64,000 nucleotides of DNA from an uncultured Clostridia bacterium (GCA_934141475.1 CAKPCG010000005.1:1-64000), one strand, 5' to 3'; shown: positions 45,452 through 54,256, counted from the first letter of the stretch. Numbers and translations: made by a program. Notes: generated from the sequence alone by a model not told the origin.

Positions 45452-46387
45452 TTATATTTTTTTATCTCCAGTAAATCTTTTTTGTATTTTCTTTTTTCCT
45501 AATTTTAATGAAATTTTCGCCCTTCTTTTTCTACTATTCCAATCATCTACAACTGCTTTTTTGGTCTCAATTAGAGAGTTTTTCATTTCATCCGTCTTTT
45601 CTGAAATTGAATTTTTTACCTCTTCCTTTTTTTCACTTATAGTATTTTTTACATCTTGTGCTTTTTCATTTATACTGTTTTTTACTTCTATTGCATTTTC
45701 TTTTACTTCTTCTTTTATTTCTTTTATTTTTATTTTAATTGCAACTAATTTAGGGTATGCGTCAACAAGTCTCTTGTACATCCAAGATTTTGAACTTAAA
45801 ATTTCTCTTACTTTCTTTGTAATTTGTTCTGTATTATCCTGTCTTCCTTCTCTACCGACTTGAACTGTTGTTTTTCTAAATCCTAATATTACAATTGTTG
45901 AAAGCACATTATCAACTAAATAAATTATTAATAAAATTATTGCTATAATATTTAAAGTTACAGGATTTACTTTATTTAATCCATTTACTATTAATGGATT
46001 TGTAACATAGGTAAGTATCATTCCAAAAATACCAAATGGAATCATTGTTCCTAAACATACTCTACCATCTATATTAAATTTTCTTTTACTATAATCCCAC
46101 CATCTTGCTTTAAATACCTTTTCCATAACCCAACTTGTTGCATATTCTAAAACAGAACATGTAAGAAGTGTCATCATAAAAAGAATAAGTGGATCATATG
46201 AATACCTATATAATAAAAACGTTATTGAAACTGCTCCCCATCCATATATTGGGCAATATGGACCTATTAGAAATCCTCTATTTATAAATCTTTTGTATTC
46301 TATAAGCTTACAAGTTACTTCTAGTAACCAACCTGCAATAGAATATATCATAAATAATAAGAAATATTCAGTTATTGTTAGCTCCAT
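45452..46387 (-). CDS. CmpB-like putative ABC transporter permease (PF06541 type)
   Basis: 311 residues. Five to six membrane helices in the first 170 residues, with the family pattern IYSIAGWLLEV, RFINRGFLIGPYCPIYGWG, LEYATSWVMEKVFKARWWDYS and NIDGRVCLG. A long cytoplasmic Lys/Glu coiled coil follows with repeats of KNSI(S/N)EK. Named a putative permease, but no ATPase partner lies nearby; function unknown. Confidence 0.85.
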   Translation of the reverse strand: MELTITEYFLLFMIYSIAGWLLEVTCKLIEYKRFINRGFLIGPYCPIYGWGAVSITFLLYRYSYDPLILFMMTLLTCSVLEYATSWVMEKVFKARWWDYSKRKFNIDGRVCLGTMIPFGIFGMILTYVTNPLIVNGLNKVNPVTLNIIAIILLIIYLVDNVLSTIVILGFRKTTVQVGREGRQDNTEQITKKVREILSSKSWMYKRLVDAYPKLVAIKIKIKEIKEEVKENAIEVKNSINEKAQDVKNTISEKKEEVKNSISEKTDEMKNSLIETKKAVVDDWNSRKRRAKISLKLGKKKIQKRFTGDKKI

Positions 46388-46418
46388 TTATCTCTCCTTT
46401 TTACTCCCTTTAGTTTTT

Positions 46419-48023
46419 TTATATCATATTTTTTGCAGCTTTTATTAATTCTACAAATAAAGGTGCTGGTCTATTAGGTCTTGATTTTAATTCTGGATGG
46501 AATTGACCTGCAATAAAATATGGATGATCTGTTATTTCTACTATTTCCACCAAACTTCCATCTGGTGAAGTTCCAGAACATATAAGACCTGCATTTTCTA
46601 ATCTTTCTTTATATTCATTGTTATATTCAAATCTGTGTCTATGTCTTTCATCTATTTTATTTGTTCCATAAGCTTTGCTTGCTAAACTTCCATCTTTTAA
46701 TATACATGGATAGCTTCCTAGACGCATTGTTCCGCCTTTTTTCTTTATATCTTTTTGAGTTTCCATTATATGAATTACTGGATTTTTTGTATCTTGACTA
46801 AACTCTGCTGAATTTGCATCTTCTAATCCTAATACATTTCTTGCATATTCTATTACTGTCATTTGCATTCCAAGACATATTCCTAAAAATGGTACTTTTT
46901 TCTCTCTTGCATATTTTATAGTTTCAATCATTCCTTCAATTCCTCTATTTCCAAATCCTCCTGGAACTACAATTGCATTATATTTTGATAAAACTTCTTT
47001 TACATTTCTTTTATCAATATTTTCAGAATCTACCATTTCAATTTCAACTTTTACCTTATTTGCAAATCCAGCATGTTGTAAGCTTTCAACTACAGATATA
47101 TATGAATCTTCTAGCTGTACATATTTACCTACTATTGCAACTTTTATTTTATCTTCTGGATTTATTGTTCTTATATTTTGTACCATTTCTTCCCATTTTG
47201 AGTTATCTGGAACAAAACTATCTAATCTTAAATGATTACAAACTTCTCTTGCTAGTCCTTCTTTTTCAAGCATTAATGGAACTGCATATAAGCAATCTGC
47301 TGTTTTATTTTGAATAACACTTGTTTTTCTAACATTACAAAATAGAGCTAATTTTTCCCTTATATTTTCTGGAATTTCTTGTTCTGCTCTACATACTAGT
47401 ATGTCTGGTTGAATACCTAAACTTTGTAATTCTTTTACAGAATGCTGAGTTGGTTTTGATTTTATTTCATTTGAACCTGATATATATGGTAGAAGTGTAA
47501 CATGAACATATAATACATCTTCCTTATTTTTTTCTAATCCAACTTGACGAATTGCCTCTATTATAGATAGACCTTCTATATCTCCTACAGTTCCTCCAAC
47601 CTCAGTTATTACAATATCAACATCTGTATCTTCAAAGCTATATATTTTTTCTTTTATTTCATTTGTAACATGTGGTATAACTTGAACTGTTTTTCCAAGG
47701 TAATCTCCTCTTCTTTCTTTTTCTAGTACAGATAAATACACTTTACCCATTGTTACACTTGAATTTTTTGTTAAATTTTCATCTATAAATCTTTCATAAT
47801 GTCCTAAATCTAGGTCTGTTTCTGCTCCATCATCTGTTACAAATACCTCGCCATGTTCATATGGACTCATTGTTCCTGGATCTACATTTAAATATGGATC
47901 AAATTTTTGTATTGTTACTTTATATCCTCTGTTTTTTAATAATCTTCCAAGTGATGCTGCAGTTATTCCCTTTCCTAATCCTGATACAACTCCTCCTGTT
48001 ACAAATATGTATTTTGTGTTCAT
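46419..48023 (-). CDS. pyrG: CTP synthase
   Basis: 534 residues. Makes CTP from UTP, ATP and glutamine. N-terminal synthase domain (FVTGGVVSGLGKGITAASLG, DPYLNVDPGTMSPYEHGEV) and C-terminal class I glutamine amidotransferase with the Cys in FLGICLGMQ, VPGGFGNRG and the His-Glu FHPELKSRP. Full length. Confidence 0.98.
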   Translation of the reverse strand: MNTKYIFVTGGVVSGLGKGITAASLGRLLKNRGYKVTIQKFDPYLNVDPGTMSPYEHGEVFVTDDGAETDLDLGHYERFIDENLTKNSSVTMGKVYLSVLEKERRGDYLGKTVQVIPHVTNEIKEKIYSFEDTDVDIVITEVGGTVGDIEGLSIIEAIRQVGLEKNKEDVLYVHVTLLPYISGSNEIKSKPTQHSVKELQSLGIQPDILVCRAEQEIPENIREKLALFCNVRKTSVIQNKTADCLYAVPLMLEKEGLAREVCNHLRLDSFVPDNSKWEEMVQNIRTINPEDKIKVAIVGKYVQLEDSYISVVESLQHAGFANKVKVEIEMVDSENIDKRNVKEVLSKYNAIVVPGGFGNRGIEGMIETIKYAREKKVPFLGICLGMQMTVIEYARNVLGLEDANSAEFSQDTKNPVIHIMETQKDIKKKGGTMRLGSYPCILKDGSLASKAYGTNKIDERHRHRFEYNNEYKERLENAGLICSGTSPDGSLVEIVEITDHPYFIAGQFHPELKSRPNRPAPLFVELIKAAKNMI

Positions 48024-48180
48024 ATTTTCTCCTTTTCTAAAACCAAATTTTTTAATTCTTTTAAATAAAAAAAGATTAAAATTTTAACTACCAATAAATT
48101 TGGTTTTTTTTTTCCTAAAATCGCTTTAGGAAACTTTGGTGTTAAATTTAATCTACTATGCTATTATAATATCTTTTTTG
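48024..48180 (-). promoter_or_regulatory. pyrG leader with paired segments
   Basis: A TATAAT box near 48170 starts a leader of about 140 bases. It holds a TTTCCTAAA/TTTAGGAAA hairpin, then AAACCAAATTT (48096-48106), which can pair with AAATTTGGTTT (48040-48050) just before the ribosome site, and an AT palindrome followed by T7. It could be an attenuator, but it lacks the initial G-tract of the Bacillus CTP-sensing mechanism. Confidence 0.35.
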
Positions 48181-48258
48181 GTATTTTGCAATAGTTTATT
48201 TAAAATTAACAACTTGTAACGCTACATTATTTAAAATAAATCAATTTTTCAATATTAT

Positions 48259-48286
48259 TTGACTTTTTTCTACTTTTGGGTATAAT
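48259..48286 (+). promoter_or_regulatory. Promoter of deoD
   Basis: TTGACT, 16-base spacer, TATAAT, followed by AAGGAGG before the ATG at 48308. Confidence 0.8.
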
Positions 48287-48307
48287 ACTTTCAAGGAGGT
48301 AATTATT

Positions 48308-49021
48308 ATGGGAACACCACACAATAATGCTAATGTTAATCAAATTGCAAAAAATGTAATTATGCCTGGAGATCCAAACAGAGCAAAATTAATTGCAGAA
48401 AAATTTTTAGAAAATTACGAATTAGTAAATGATGTAAGAGGAATATATGCTTATACAGGAACATATAAAGGAAAACCGGTAACTGTTATGGCATCTGGTA
48501 TGGGAATGCCTAGTATGGGAATTTACTCATATGAACTTTTTAAGTTTTACGATGTACAAAATATAATAAGAATCGGTTCTTGCGGTGCACTAGTACCAGA
48601 ACTTAATATGTTTGATATTATTCTTAGTAATCAAGTTTTCACAGAAGGAAATTATGCTCTTACTTTTGCAAGTGAAAACTGTCATGTTGTAAATTCAAGT
48701 AAACTTTTAAATGATCAAATTATTGCAACTGCTAAAGAAAAAGATATAAACCTAATCTTTGGAAATACAGTTTGCTCTGAGGTTTTTGATGAATATATAT
48801 TAAAATTAGATGAATATAAAAATAGAATTCCAAAAGATCTAAAACCCGTTTCTGTTGAAATGGAAGCTTTTGCTCTTTTGTATAATGCTTATAAACTTGG
48901 AAAAAATGCAAGTTGTCTTATGACTGTTGTTGATTCTATTTTTAAAGATTCTCATGCTACTACTGAAGAAAGAGAAAGTAATTTAAATAAGATGATTGAA
49001 CTTGCTTTAGATAGTATTTAA
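48308..49021 (+). CDS. deoD: DeoD-type purine nucleoside phosphorylase
   Basis: 237 residues. Phosphorolysis of purine (deoxy)nucleosides in salvage. Marks: GTPHNNAN start, VIMPGDPNRAKLIAEKFL, ASGMGMPSMGIYSYEL, IIRIGSCGAL, VSVEMEAFALLYNA and a final VDSI...HATTEER. One of the few native plus-strand genes, with its own promoter and terminator. Confidence 0.97.
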   Translation: MGTPHNNANVNQIAKNVIMPGDPNRAKLIAEKFLENYELVNDVRGIYAYTGTYKGKPVTVMASGMGMPSMGIYSYELFKFYDVQNIIRIGSCGALVPELNMFDIILSNQVFTEGNYALTFASENCHVVNSSKLLNDQIIATAKEKDINLIFGNTVCSEVFDEYILKLDEYKNRIPKDLKPVSVEMEAFALLYNAYKLGKNASCLMTVVDSIFKDSHATTEERESNLNKMIELALDSI

Positions 49022-49102
49022 TTTAATTTTAAATATAATTATTTTCAAAAAATATAAGTCTTTTTTTCATATCAATAAATTTGCTTGTATTATAAAAAAC
49101 AA

Positions 49103-49141
49103 AATACCGAAGCCACAAAAATTATAGCTTCGGTATTTTTT
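49103..49141. terminator. Bidirectional terminator between deoD and the HD gene
   Basis: ATACCGAAGC / GCTTCGGTAT stem with T-tracts on both strands between convergent genes. Confidence 0.9.
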
Positions 49142-49161
49142 ATTATGAGATTTAGATGGAC

Positions 49162-50163
49162 TTATTTATTATATTCTGCCCAAAAAATTTTTGATGCTCT
49201 ATCGAATTTATTCTGAATTTCTTCCAAAGAAACTCCCTTTTTAGCAACAATCTTTTCTTTCGCATCCTCTGGCACAGTTCCGCCAATTAATTGTGTTAAT
49301 TCGATTAACTTATTTCCGAATTCCGCCAAGAAAAATCCTCTGTTTACAGGGCTAAACGCTTTTCGTCTCTTAGCAATATCATCCAGTCTTTCTTTTGGAG
49401 ATACAATGCCGTAACTTGTTGCCATTAAGTCAGATACATTTAAAATTAAATCATATAATGTAAATTTGTAATGACTTAAAAAAGCGGAAACATCATCTTT
49501 AGAATAGCCCTTCTTCCAGCATGGATTTCCATTATCGTCAACATAGAAGCTTTCTTCTGGTTCATCATTCCATGAGCTCCTGCATCCATTGAAAAATGAA
49601 TGTGTAAGGCAACCTATTGCCTCATCATTCCAGCCAATAGTACTCAGTCTTTCAAATCCTGCTGTAATATGTCTTACATCCTGGTAAGCTTTTCTTCCAT
49701 AATCATGGAGAAGTCCATAATTGAAAGCTCTTCTAGCATCAAGCCCCAGCTTTTCTGCTAAATTACGGGATAATTTTGCTTCCCACAAGCAGTGTCCCAA
49801 CCAATGGCTGGTGTTGATTTTGCCGTCCATAATGGTTTTTGTTCCTAAAGTCCCGTAACTTTCGAGACATTCATAAGCACTTTTAAGTACAATTTTTTTA
49901 CTTTCCTCGGAAATACATACTTTACTTGTGTTGATTTTCTGTGTTAACATGTATGCCTCTTCTTCAGTTAATTTGATTCCTTTTTTCTCGTAATTTTTAG
50001 AGATTACCCGGCACAAATTATCTAAAGTTTCTGCTTCAACATCACTAAAAAGTAATGTAGTAGCATCACCCTCAGAATGTGAAAAGCCAGCATATTCCCT
50101 CTGTCCTGCTCTGATTGCTTCTGTTAAATAATTTTTTGTGCTGAAATTTAATACCGTACTCAT
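49162..50163 (-). CDS. HD-domain phosphohydrolase-like protein, foreign-looking
   Basis: 333 residues. The HD core lies near residues 135-165 (SHWLGHCLWEAKLSRNLAEK, FNYGLLHDYGRKAY), giving the His..HD metal motif; a later CLTHSFFNG may add a ligand. Such proteins cleave phosphate esters of nucleotides or related metabolites; the substrate is unknown. The ATG at 50163 is chosen for AAGGAG upstream; 10 codons of upstream frame lack one. A consensus promoter and a leader of about 120 bases precede it. Base use is richer in GC than neighbours, and an in-frame CGG (50008-50010, LCRVIS) must be read normally, which links it in style to the 14.6-19.1 kb block. Confidence 0.8.
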   Translation of the reverse strand: MSTVLNFSTKNYLTEAIRAGQREYAGFSHSEGDATTLLFSDVEAETLDNLCRVISKNYEKKGIKLTEEEAYMLTQKINTSKVCISEESKKIVLKSAYECLESYGTLGTKTIMDGKINTSHWLGHCLWEAKLSRNLAEKLGLDARRAFNYGLLHDYGRKAYQDVRHITAGFERLSTIGWNDEAIGCLTHSFFNGCRSSWNDEPEESFYVDDNGNPCWKKGYSKDDVSAFLSHYKFTLYDLILNVSDLMATSYGIVSPKERLDDIAKRRKAFSPVNRGFFLAEFGNKLIELTQLIGGTVPEDAKEKIVAKKGVSLEEIQNKFDRASKIFWAEYNK

Positions 50164-50290
50164 AATTTTCTCCTTTTGCTTTTGTTTTTGCAATGCCTAA
50201 TTAGACTGATAATTGCCTCACTTTCTCGTTATCCTCCTTAATGTGTTCGAGACATTATTGTTTGCAATTCATCAGATTTTTAACACATAT

Positions 50291-50319
50291 ATGATATCAT
50301 AATTTACATAACATGTCAA
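50291..50319 (-). promoter_or_regulatory. Promoter of the HD gene
   Basis: TTGACA, 17-base spacer, TATCAT on the minus strand; its ATGATATCAT end resembles the ATGATATAAT end of the TerF-like gene promoter. Confidence 0.75.
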
Positions 50320-50394
50320 TTTATTTTATACACTAGTTAATCCATATTTTATTAACCATTAGCTTTATGCAACCTTTTTTGTGCCTAAGCAATT

Positions 50395-51088
50395 TTACTG
50401 ACTATAAATTACTGACCCCATAGATTCTCCAATTATAACATTTTCTATTAATAATACTTGATTTGATACATCTGTTTTTGTTATTTCAAATGGAGTTAAA
50501 ATATTTACAGTACAATCAATTTGCAAATATACCCTATGTACAGTTTGATTTATACTTTTTTCCATAAACTCACTTTTTAAATCTGTATTCACCTCTCCTG
50601 TTGAAGATAACTTTATTTTTATATCAGGTCCTATCCCAGATAGAAATTTAACTCCTGTAAGACTTCCAAGTGCTATTTTCACTTTTGATTTTGGATAATT
50701 TTCAAGTGCATTTTGTATATTTACTGCAATACCTGATGTTATCTCATTTATTGTACCAATATTTGCACCAATCATTTTTATATTTCCGTTCATTATCTTT
50801 TTCTATATTAAACATATCTTCATATTTATATTTTTTCATTACATTTGTAGCCTCTTCATTTGTAACTATTGTTGCAATTTCATGTGCCTTTTCTTTGCAA
50901 ATTGTACTAAATATTGGTTCTATTGCTTTTGTAATCCTAAAATATACAAATATACTAATTACCAAAACAATTAGTATATTTATATATATTATACTTTTTT
51001 TGTTTTTATTTTCTTTTTTATTTCTTATTATGTTTAATCTTTTTCTTGAATAGATTTTATACGATTGCCTGCTCTCTTGCATTTTCAT
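50395..51088 (-). CDS. yunB: Sporulation protein YunB, readable through one +1 shift at CGG
   Basis: In the standard code there are two broken pieces of 114 and about 130 residues. Skipping the C of an in-frame CGG at 50786-50788 joins them into 230 residues, near the usual YunB length. It has a basic N-terminus, one membrane helix (about residues 33-52) and the conserved EDMFNIEKDNEGNIKMIGAN across the junction, then SGIAVNIQNALE, KIALGSLTG, SINQTVHRVYLQI and IGESMGSVIY. YunB is a sigma-E-dependent protein of the mother cell that affects spore formation. The start at 51088 overlaps the DUF3794-LysM gene by 32 bases, so the two sporulation genes are coupled. Confidence 0.8.
50786..50788 (-). 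other. Putative +1 recoding site GAA-C-GGA in yunB
   Basis: The frame reads EKDNE then CGG AAA. Skipping C gives GNIKMIGANIG, the expected YunB continuation (family pattern near KDxxGxI). Confidence 0.7.
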
Positions 51089-52640
51089 TTTTTTCCTTTT
51101 TTACATAATTAAATTTAGGAATATATATTTTTTGTCCTACATCTATTTTATTTTCATCTTGAATTCCATTCATTCTTACTAATTCTTCTACAGTCGTATT
51201 AAATCCTTTTGCTATTTTCCATAAAGTATCTCCTGGTCTTGTTATGTATAATATAAGACTACTGTAATCTTCGTCATCTAAATTTTCCTTGTTTTCTACG
51301 ACTTCTATATTATCAATTATACACATACTTTCATTTTTAGTTGTTTTTGCCAAAAATTCCATCTCAATTTTTCCACTTACTTCGCCTTTGGCATTTATTT
51401 CAAAATTTGATTCTTTTATAGATATTTCTGTATCTACATTTATATCATTACTCCTGTTTTCATTATCCACACTACATTCAAAAGGTATTTTGGCACTTCT
51501 TGAATTTATTGTGCTGTCATTTGTAAAAATAAAGTTCATATTTAAATCTCCTGAATATGTTATTTCAGAATCATTTATTTGTGTATTTAACAAACTTGGT
51601 GTTATCTCCACATCCAACAAACTTCCATCAGAAATATCGGGTATTTGTAATTGATCTTTTACCATTATATCTTTTAAGTTTTCTTTTTTTTCTATTGAAG
51701 TAGATATTCTTTTTTGTGAAAATTCTAAATTAGTTGTTGGACTATATAAATCTTGAATTAAATTTATTCTTTTATTTTCATATGCCATACAATTTTCTTC
51801 TATTTCTAATTCTACATATATCGAATGCTCTTCTGGAGGATTTAATCTAAATAACATATTTTTTATTTCGTAATTTACATCACATATATTTTCTTCTGAT
51901 ATATTTTGAATATCTATAAATCCAACTACAGGTATTTTTCCAACAACTCTTCCAATTCTATTATCTTCTGTTAAATACATTATTTTTATTTCTGCTTCTG
52001 CTTTTGCCAAAATTTTGTTATAGCTTATTTTTATATCTTTATCTACTAAATTTATATCAACTTTTAGGATTTCTGCAATCTCGTCTTTTGCATCTGTATT
52101 TAATGTGTCTTTAGCATATACCGATGTTTTTCCTGTGCCTATTAATGAATTTATTTCAAAATCTTTTTGCAAAGTTTGTATATCTTCAATATTGTTTATT
52201 TTGTTTATTATTTGTATATCCTCATTTGAATATATTTTTATATTTACCTCTAAACTTGCTTTTACATTTATTTTTCTTCCATTAATAACCTTACATTCCA
52301 TGTCTCTTATTATACAATCCGTATTTAAATACATTCCTTCTCTTGCACCTTTTACAGCTATACTTTCAGAAAAATCCAAATTACAGTTTAAAGCCCTTAA
52401 ATTATCGTCCTTACTATCTGGTAAATACATTATATATGTATTTACTGCTCCATCTATTTTTACTTTATCTTCTGTTATTTCTTTTTTATATAAACATATG
52501 TTACCAGAAACGTTTATTGTACTTAAAATATCTGGTTTTGAGTCTGGAACTATAATATCGTTACTTACGAAAATTATTTCCTTTTTTTCTGTAATTAGCT
52601 TATTAATACATATATTTTCTTTGCTTACTTGTACCTCCAT
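51057..52640 (-). CDS. DUF3794 (SPOCS) and LysM domain sporulation protein
   Basis: 527 residues. N-terminal repeats of the SPOCS/DUF3794 fold (EIIFVSNDIIVPDSKPDIL at residues 20-40; EAEIKIMYLTEDNRIGRV further on; third copy near 340-430) and a C-terminal LysM domain (YITRPGDTLWKIAKGFNTT, KIDVGQKIYIP). This architecture is common in spore-coat or cortex proteins of Clostridia. No signal peptide, as expected for mother-cell coat proteins. Coupled with yunB. Confidence 0.92.
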   Translation of the reverse strand: MEVQVSKENICINKLITEKKEIIFVSNDIIVPDSKPDILSTINVSGNICLYKKEITEDKVKIDGAVNTYIMYLPDSKDDNLRALNCNLDFSESIAVKGAREGMYLNTDCIIRDMECKVINGRKINVKASLEVNIKIYSNEDIQIINKINNIEDIQTLQKDFEINSLIGTGKTSVYAKDTLNTDAKDEIAEILKVDINLVDKDIKISYNKILAKAEAEIKIMYLTEDNRIGRVVGKIPVVGFIDIQNISEENICDVNYEIKNMLFRLNPPEEHSIYVELEIEENCMAYENKRINLIQDLYSPTTNLEFSQKRISTSIEKKENLKDIMVKDQLQIPDISDGSLLDVEITPSLLNTQINDSEITYSGDLNMNFIFTNDSTINSRSAKIPFECSVDNENRSNDINVDTEISIKESNFEINAKGEVSGKIEMEFLAKTTKNESMCIIDNIEVVENKENLDDEDYSSLILYITRPGDTLWKIAKGFNTTVEELVRMNGIQDENKIDVGQKIYIPKFNYVKKEKNENAREQAIV

Positions 52641-52709
52641 AAAAAACCTCCTAATATAATTTACTATAATTATATTAAGAGGCTTATAATTTATGACTAG
52701 TTTAATATA

Positions 52710-53159
52710 CTAGCAATAATTTTTTATTGAACCCTTGCAATCACAAATATCTTCAATTGTTTCCGTAAATTGTTGATCTCCTATTTTTTGACCATTACGA
52801 GCTAGGTCTCCCATTGTTAATATTCCAACTATTTTGTTCTTTTCGTCAACAACAGGAATTCTTCTTACTTGATTTTTTGACATTGTTTCTTGTGCGGTTT
52901 TTACATCTTCTTTGCATCCACAAGTACATACATTTGTTGTCATTATTTCACTAACAGGCGTAGATTTTGTATTTTTATCACATGCAACTGTTCTTAATAC
53001 TATATCTCTATCTGTTATAAGTCCTACCACACATTTATTGTCATCACATACAGGAATACAACCAACATGATTTTCGTTCATTATTCTAGCTGCATCATAT
53101 ACATTGCAATTTGGTTTTACAAAGCATACGTCTTGACACATACATTCATCAACTTTCAT
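52710..53159 (-). CDS. CBS-domain pair protein
   Basis: 149 residues, two CBS domains in tandem (VYDAARIMNENHVGCIPVCD, VVGLITDRDIVLR; then QETMSKNQVRRIPVVDEKN, VGILTMGDLAR). Unusually rich in Cys at CMCQDVC, NVCTCGCKED and ICDCKG. Such stand-alone pairs bind adenine nucleotides as sensors. Ligand and partner unknown. Confidence 0.9.
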   Translation of the reverse strand: MKVDECMCQDVCFVKPNCNVYDAARIMNENHVGCIPVCDDNKCVVGLITDRDIVLRTVACDKNTKSTPVSEIMTTNVCTCGCKEDVKTAQETMSKNQVRRIPVVDEKNKIVGILTMGDLARNGQKIGDQQFTETIEDICDCKGSIKNYC

Positions 53160-53240
53160 TTTGTATCAATCCTTTCCTATTTTTGTGAATAATCCAATAT
53201 AAAATTTTGATATTATTCGCAATTTATATTTGTGCTTAGG

Positions 53241-53334
53241 TAAATTAGATAATGTATAATTATTAATTATTTGTAGATAATTAATAATATTTAGTCACTA
53301 ATTGTTAATTATTAATAACTAATTATCTAATTTA
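53241..53334. repeat. AT-rich imperfect inverted repeat
   Basis: The left arm beginning TAAATTAGATAATGTATAAT is mirrored by the right arm ending AACTAATTATCTAATTTA. The arms are roughly 28-30 bases with a few mismatches. No ORF inside. It could be a small palindromic element or only AT-rich bias. Confidence 0.55.
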
Positions 53335-53369
53335 CATATCTTATTATTGCATAAAGCAAAAAAAATATA

Positions 53370-53400
53370 CTGGAAAAGAATTCAAATTTTCTTTTCCAGT
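53370..53400 (-). terminator. Terminator of prmC
   Basis: ACTGGAAAAGAA / TTCTTTTCCAGT hairpin, then TATATTTTTTTT on the minus strand. Confidence 0.85.
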
Positions 53401-54245
53401 TACCCTATTTGTGCAATAATTACTCTATCATTTTTACATAAGTCTTTAATGCAACGTAAATTTACATATCTTTTCTTGTTTTCCAAAATTTTCTTTACAG
53501 ATAATTTTTGATTATATCCTATTTCCAAACATACATATCCCTGTCTGTTTAAGAACTTATAACTGTTGTCTGCGATTTTTCTATAAAAATCTAATCCATC
53601 TTTTCCACCATCTAGTGCTATTTTAGGTTCTTTTTGAACTTCTTTTGATAAAGTTTTTATCGTTTCAGTTTCTATGTATGGTGGGTTAGAAACAATAATA
53701 TCAAATTTTTTGTCTTTTATTTTATCAAATAAATTCGATTCTATAAAATCTATATTATTTTTTACCCCATTTAATTCAGCATTTTTTTTAGCCATTTCCA
53801 GTGCTTTTGGACTTATGTCTACAGCATAAATATGTACATTTTTCACGTATTTTGCAAGTGCTACTGCAATTGCACCACTTCCTGTACATAAATCTAAAAT
53901 TACAGGATTGCTAATATTTTCGGCAATTTTTATAACTTCTTCTACCAAGATTTCTGTATCTGGTCTTGGAATTAAGACATCTTTAGTTACAAGATAATTC
54001 AGTTTCATAAATTCTTGTCTTCCTGTTATATATTGCAAAGGTTCTCCCATTATAAGTCTTTTTACATTTTTTATATATTTATCTCTTTCTTCTGGTGTGA
54101 CTTCTTTTGTGTCATATATCATTAAATATTCTCTTGTTTTTTTCATAGTTGCCTGCAATAACATTCTCGCTTTATTTTTCGGTGCATCTATGTTTTCGTT
54201 TTTTAACATTATTACTGCTTGATTTAATAGTTCTTTTATTGTCAT
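53400..54245 (-). CDS. prmC: Peptide chain release factor glutamine methyltransferase
   Basis: 281 residues. N-terminal helical bundle, then an AdoMet domain with ILDLCTGSGAIAVALA and the catalytic SNPPYIE. Methylates the GGQ glutamine of release factors. It follows pgsA rather than prfA. Confidence 0.96.
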   Translation of the reverse strand: MTIKELLNQAVIMLKNENIDAPKNKARMLLQATMKKTREYLMIYDTKEVTPEERDKYIKNVKRLIMGEPLQYITGRQEFMKLNYLVTKDVLIPRPDTEILVEEVIKIAENISNPVILDLCTGSGAIAVALAKYVKNVHIYAVDISPKALEMAKKNAELNGVKNNIDFIESNLFDKIKDKKFDIIVSNPPYIETETIKTLSKEVQKEPKIALDGGKDGLDFYRKIADNSYKFLNRQGYVCLEIGYNQKLSVKKILENKKRYVNLRCIKDLCKNDRVIIAQIG

Positions 54246-54256
54246 ATCATCACCTT

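Noticed and set aside
48100..48135. Terminator on either strand formed by the CCTAAA/TTTAGG hairpin
   Set aside because: The T-tract precedes the hairpin on the plus strand and is an A-tract after it on the minus strand, so it cannot act as an intrinsic terminator.
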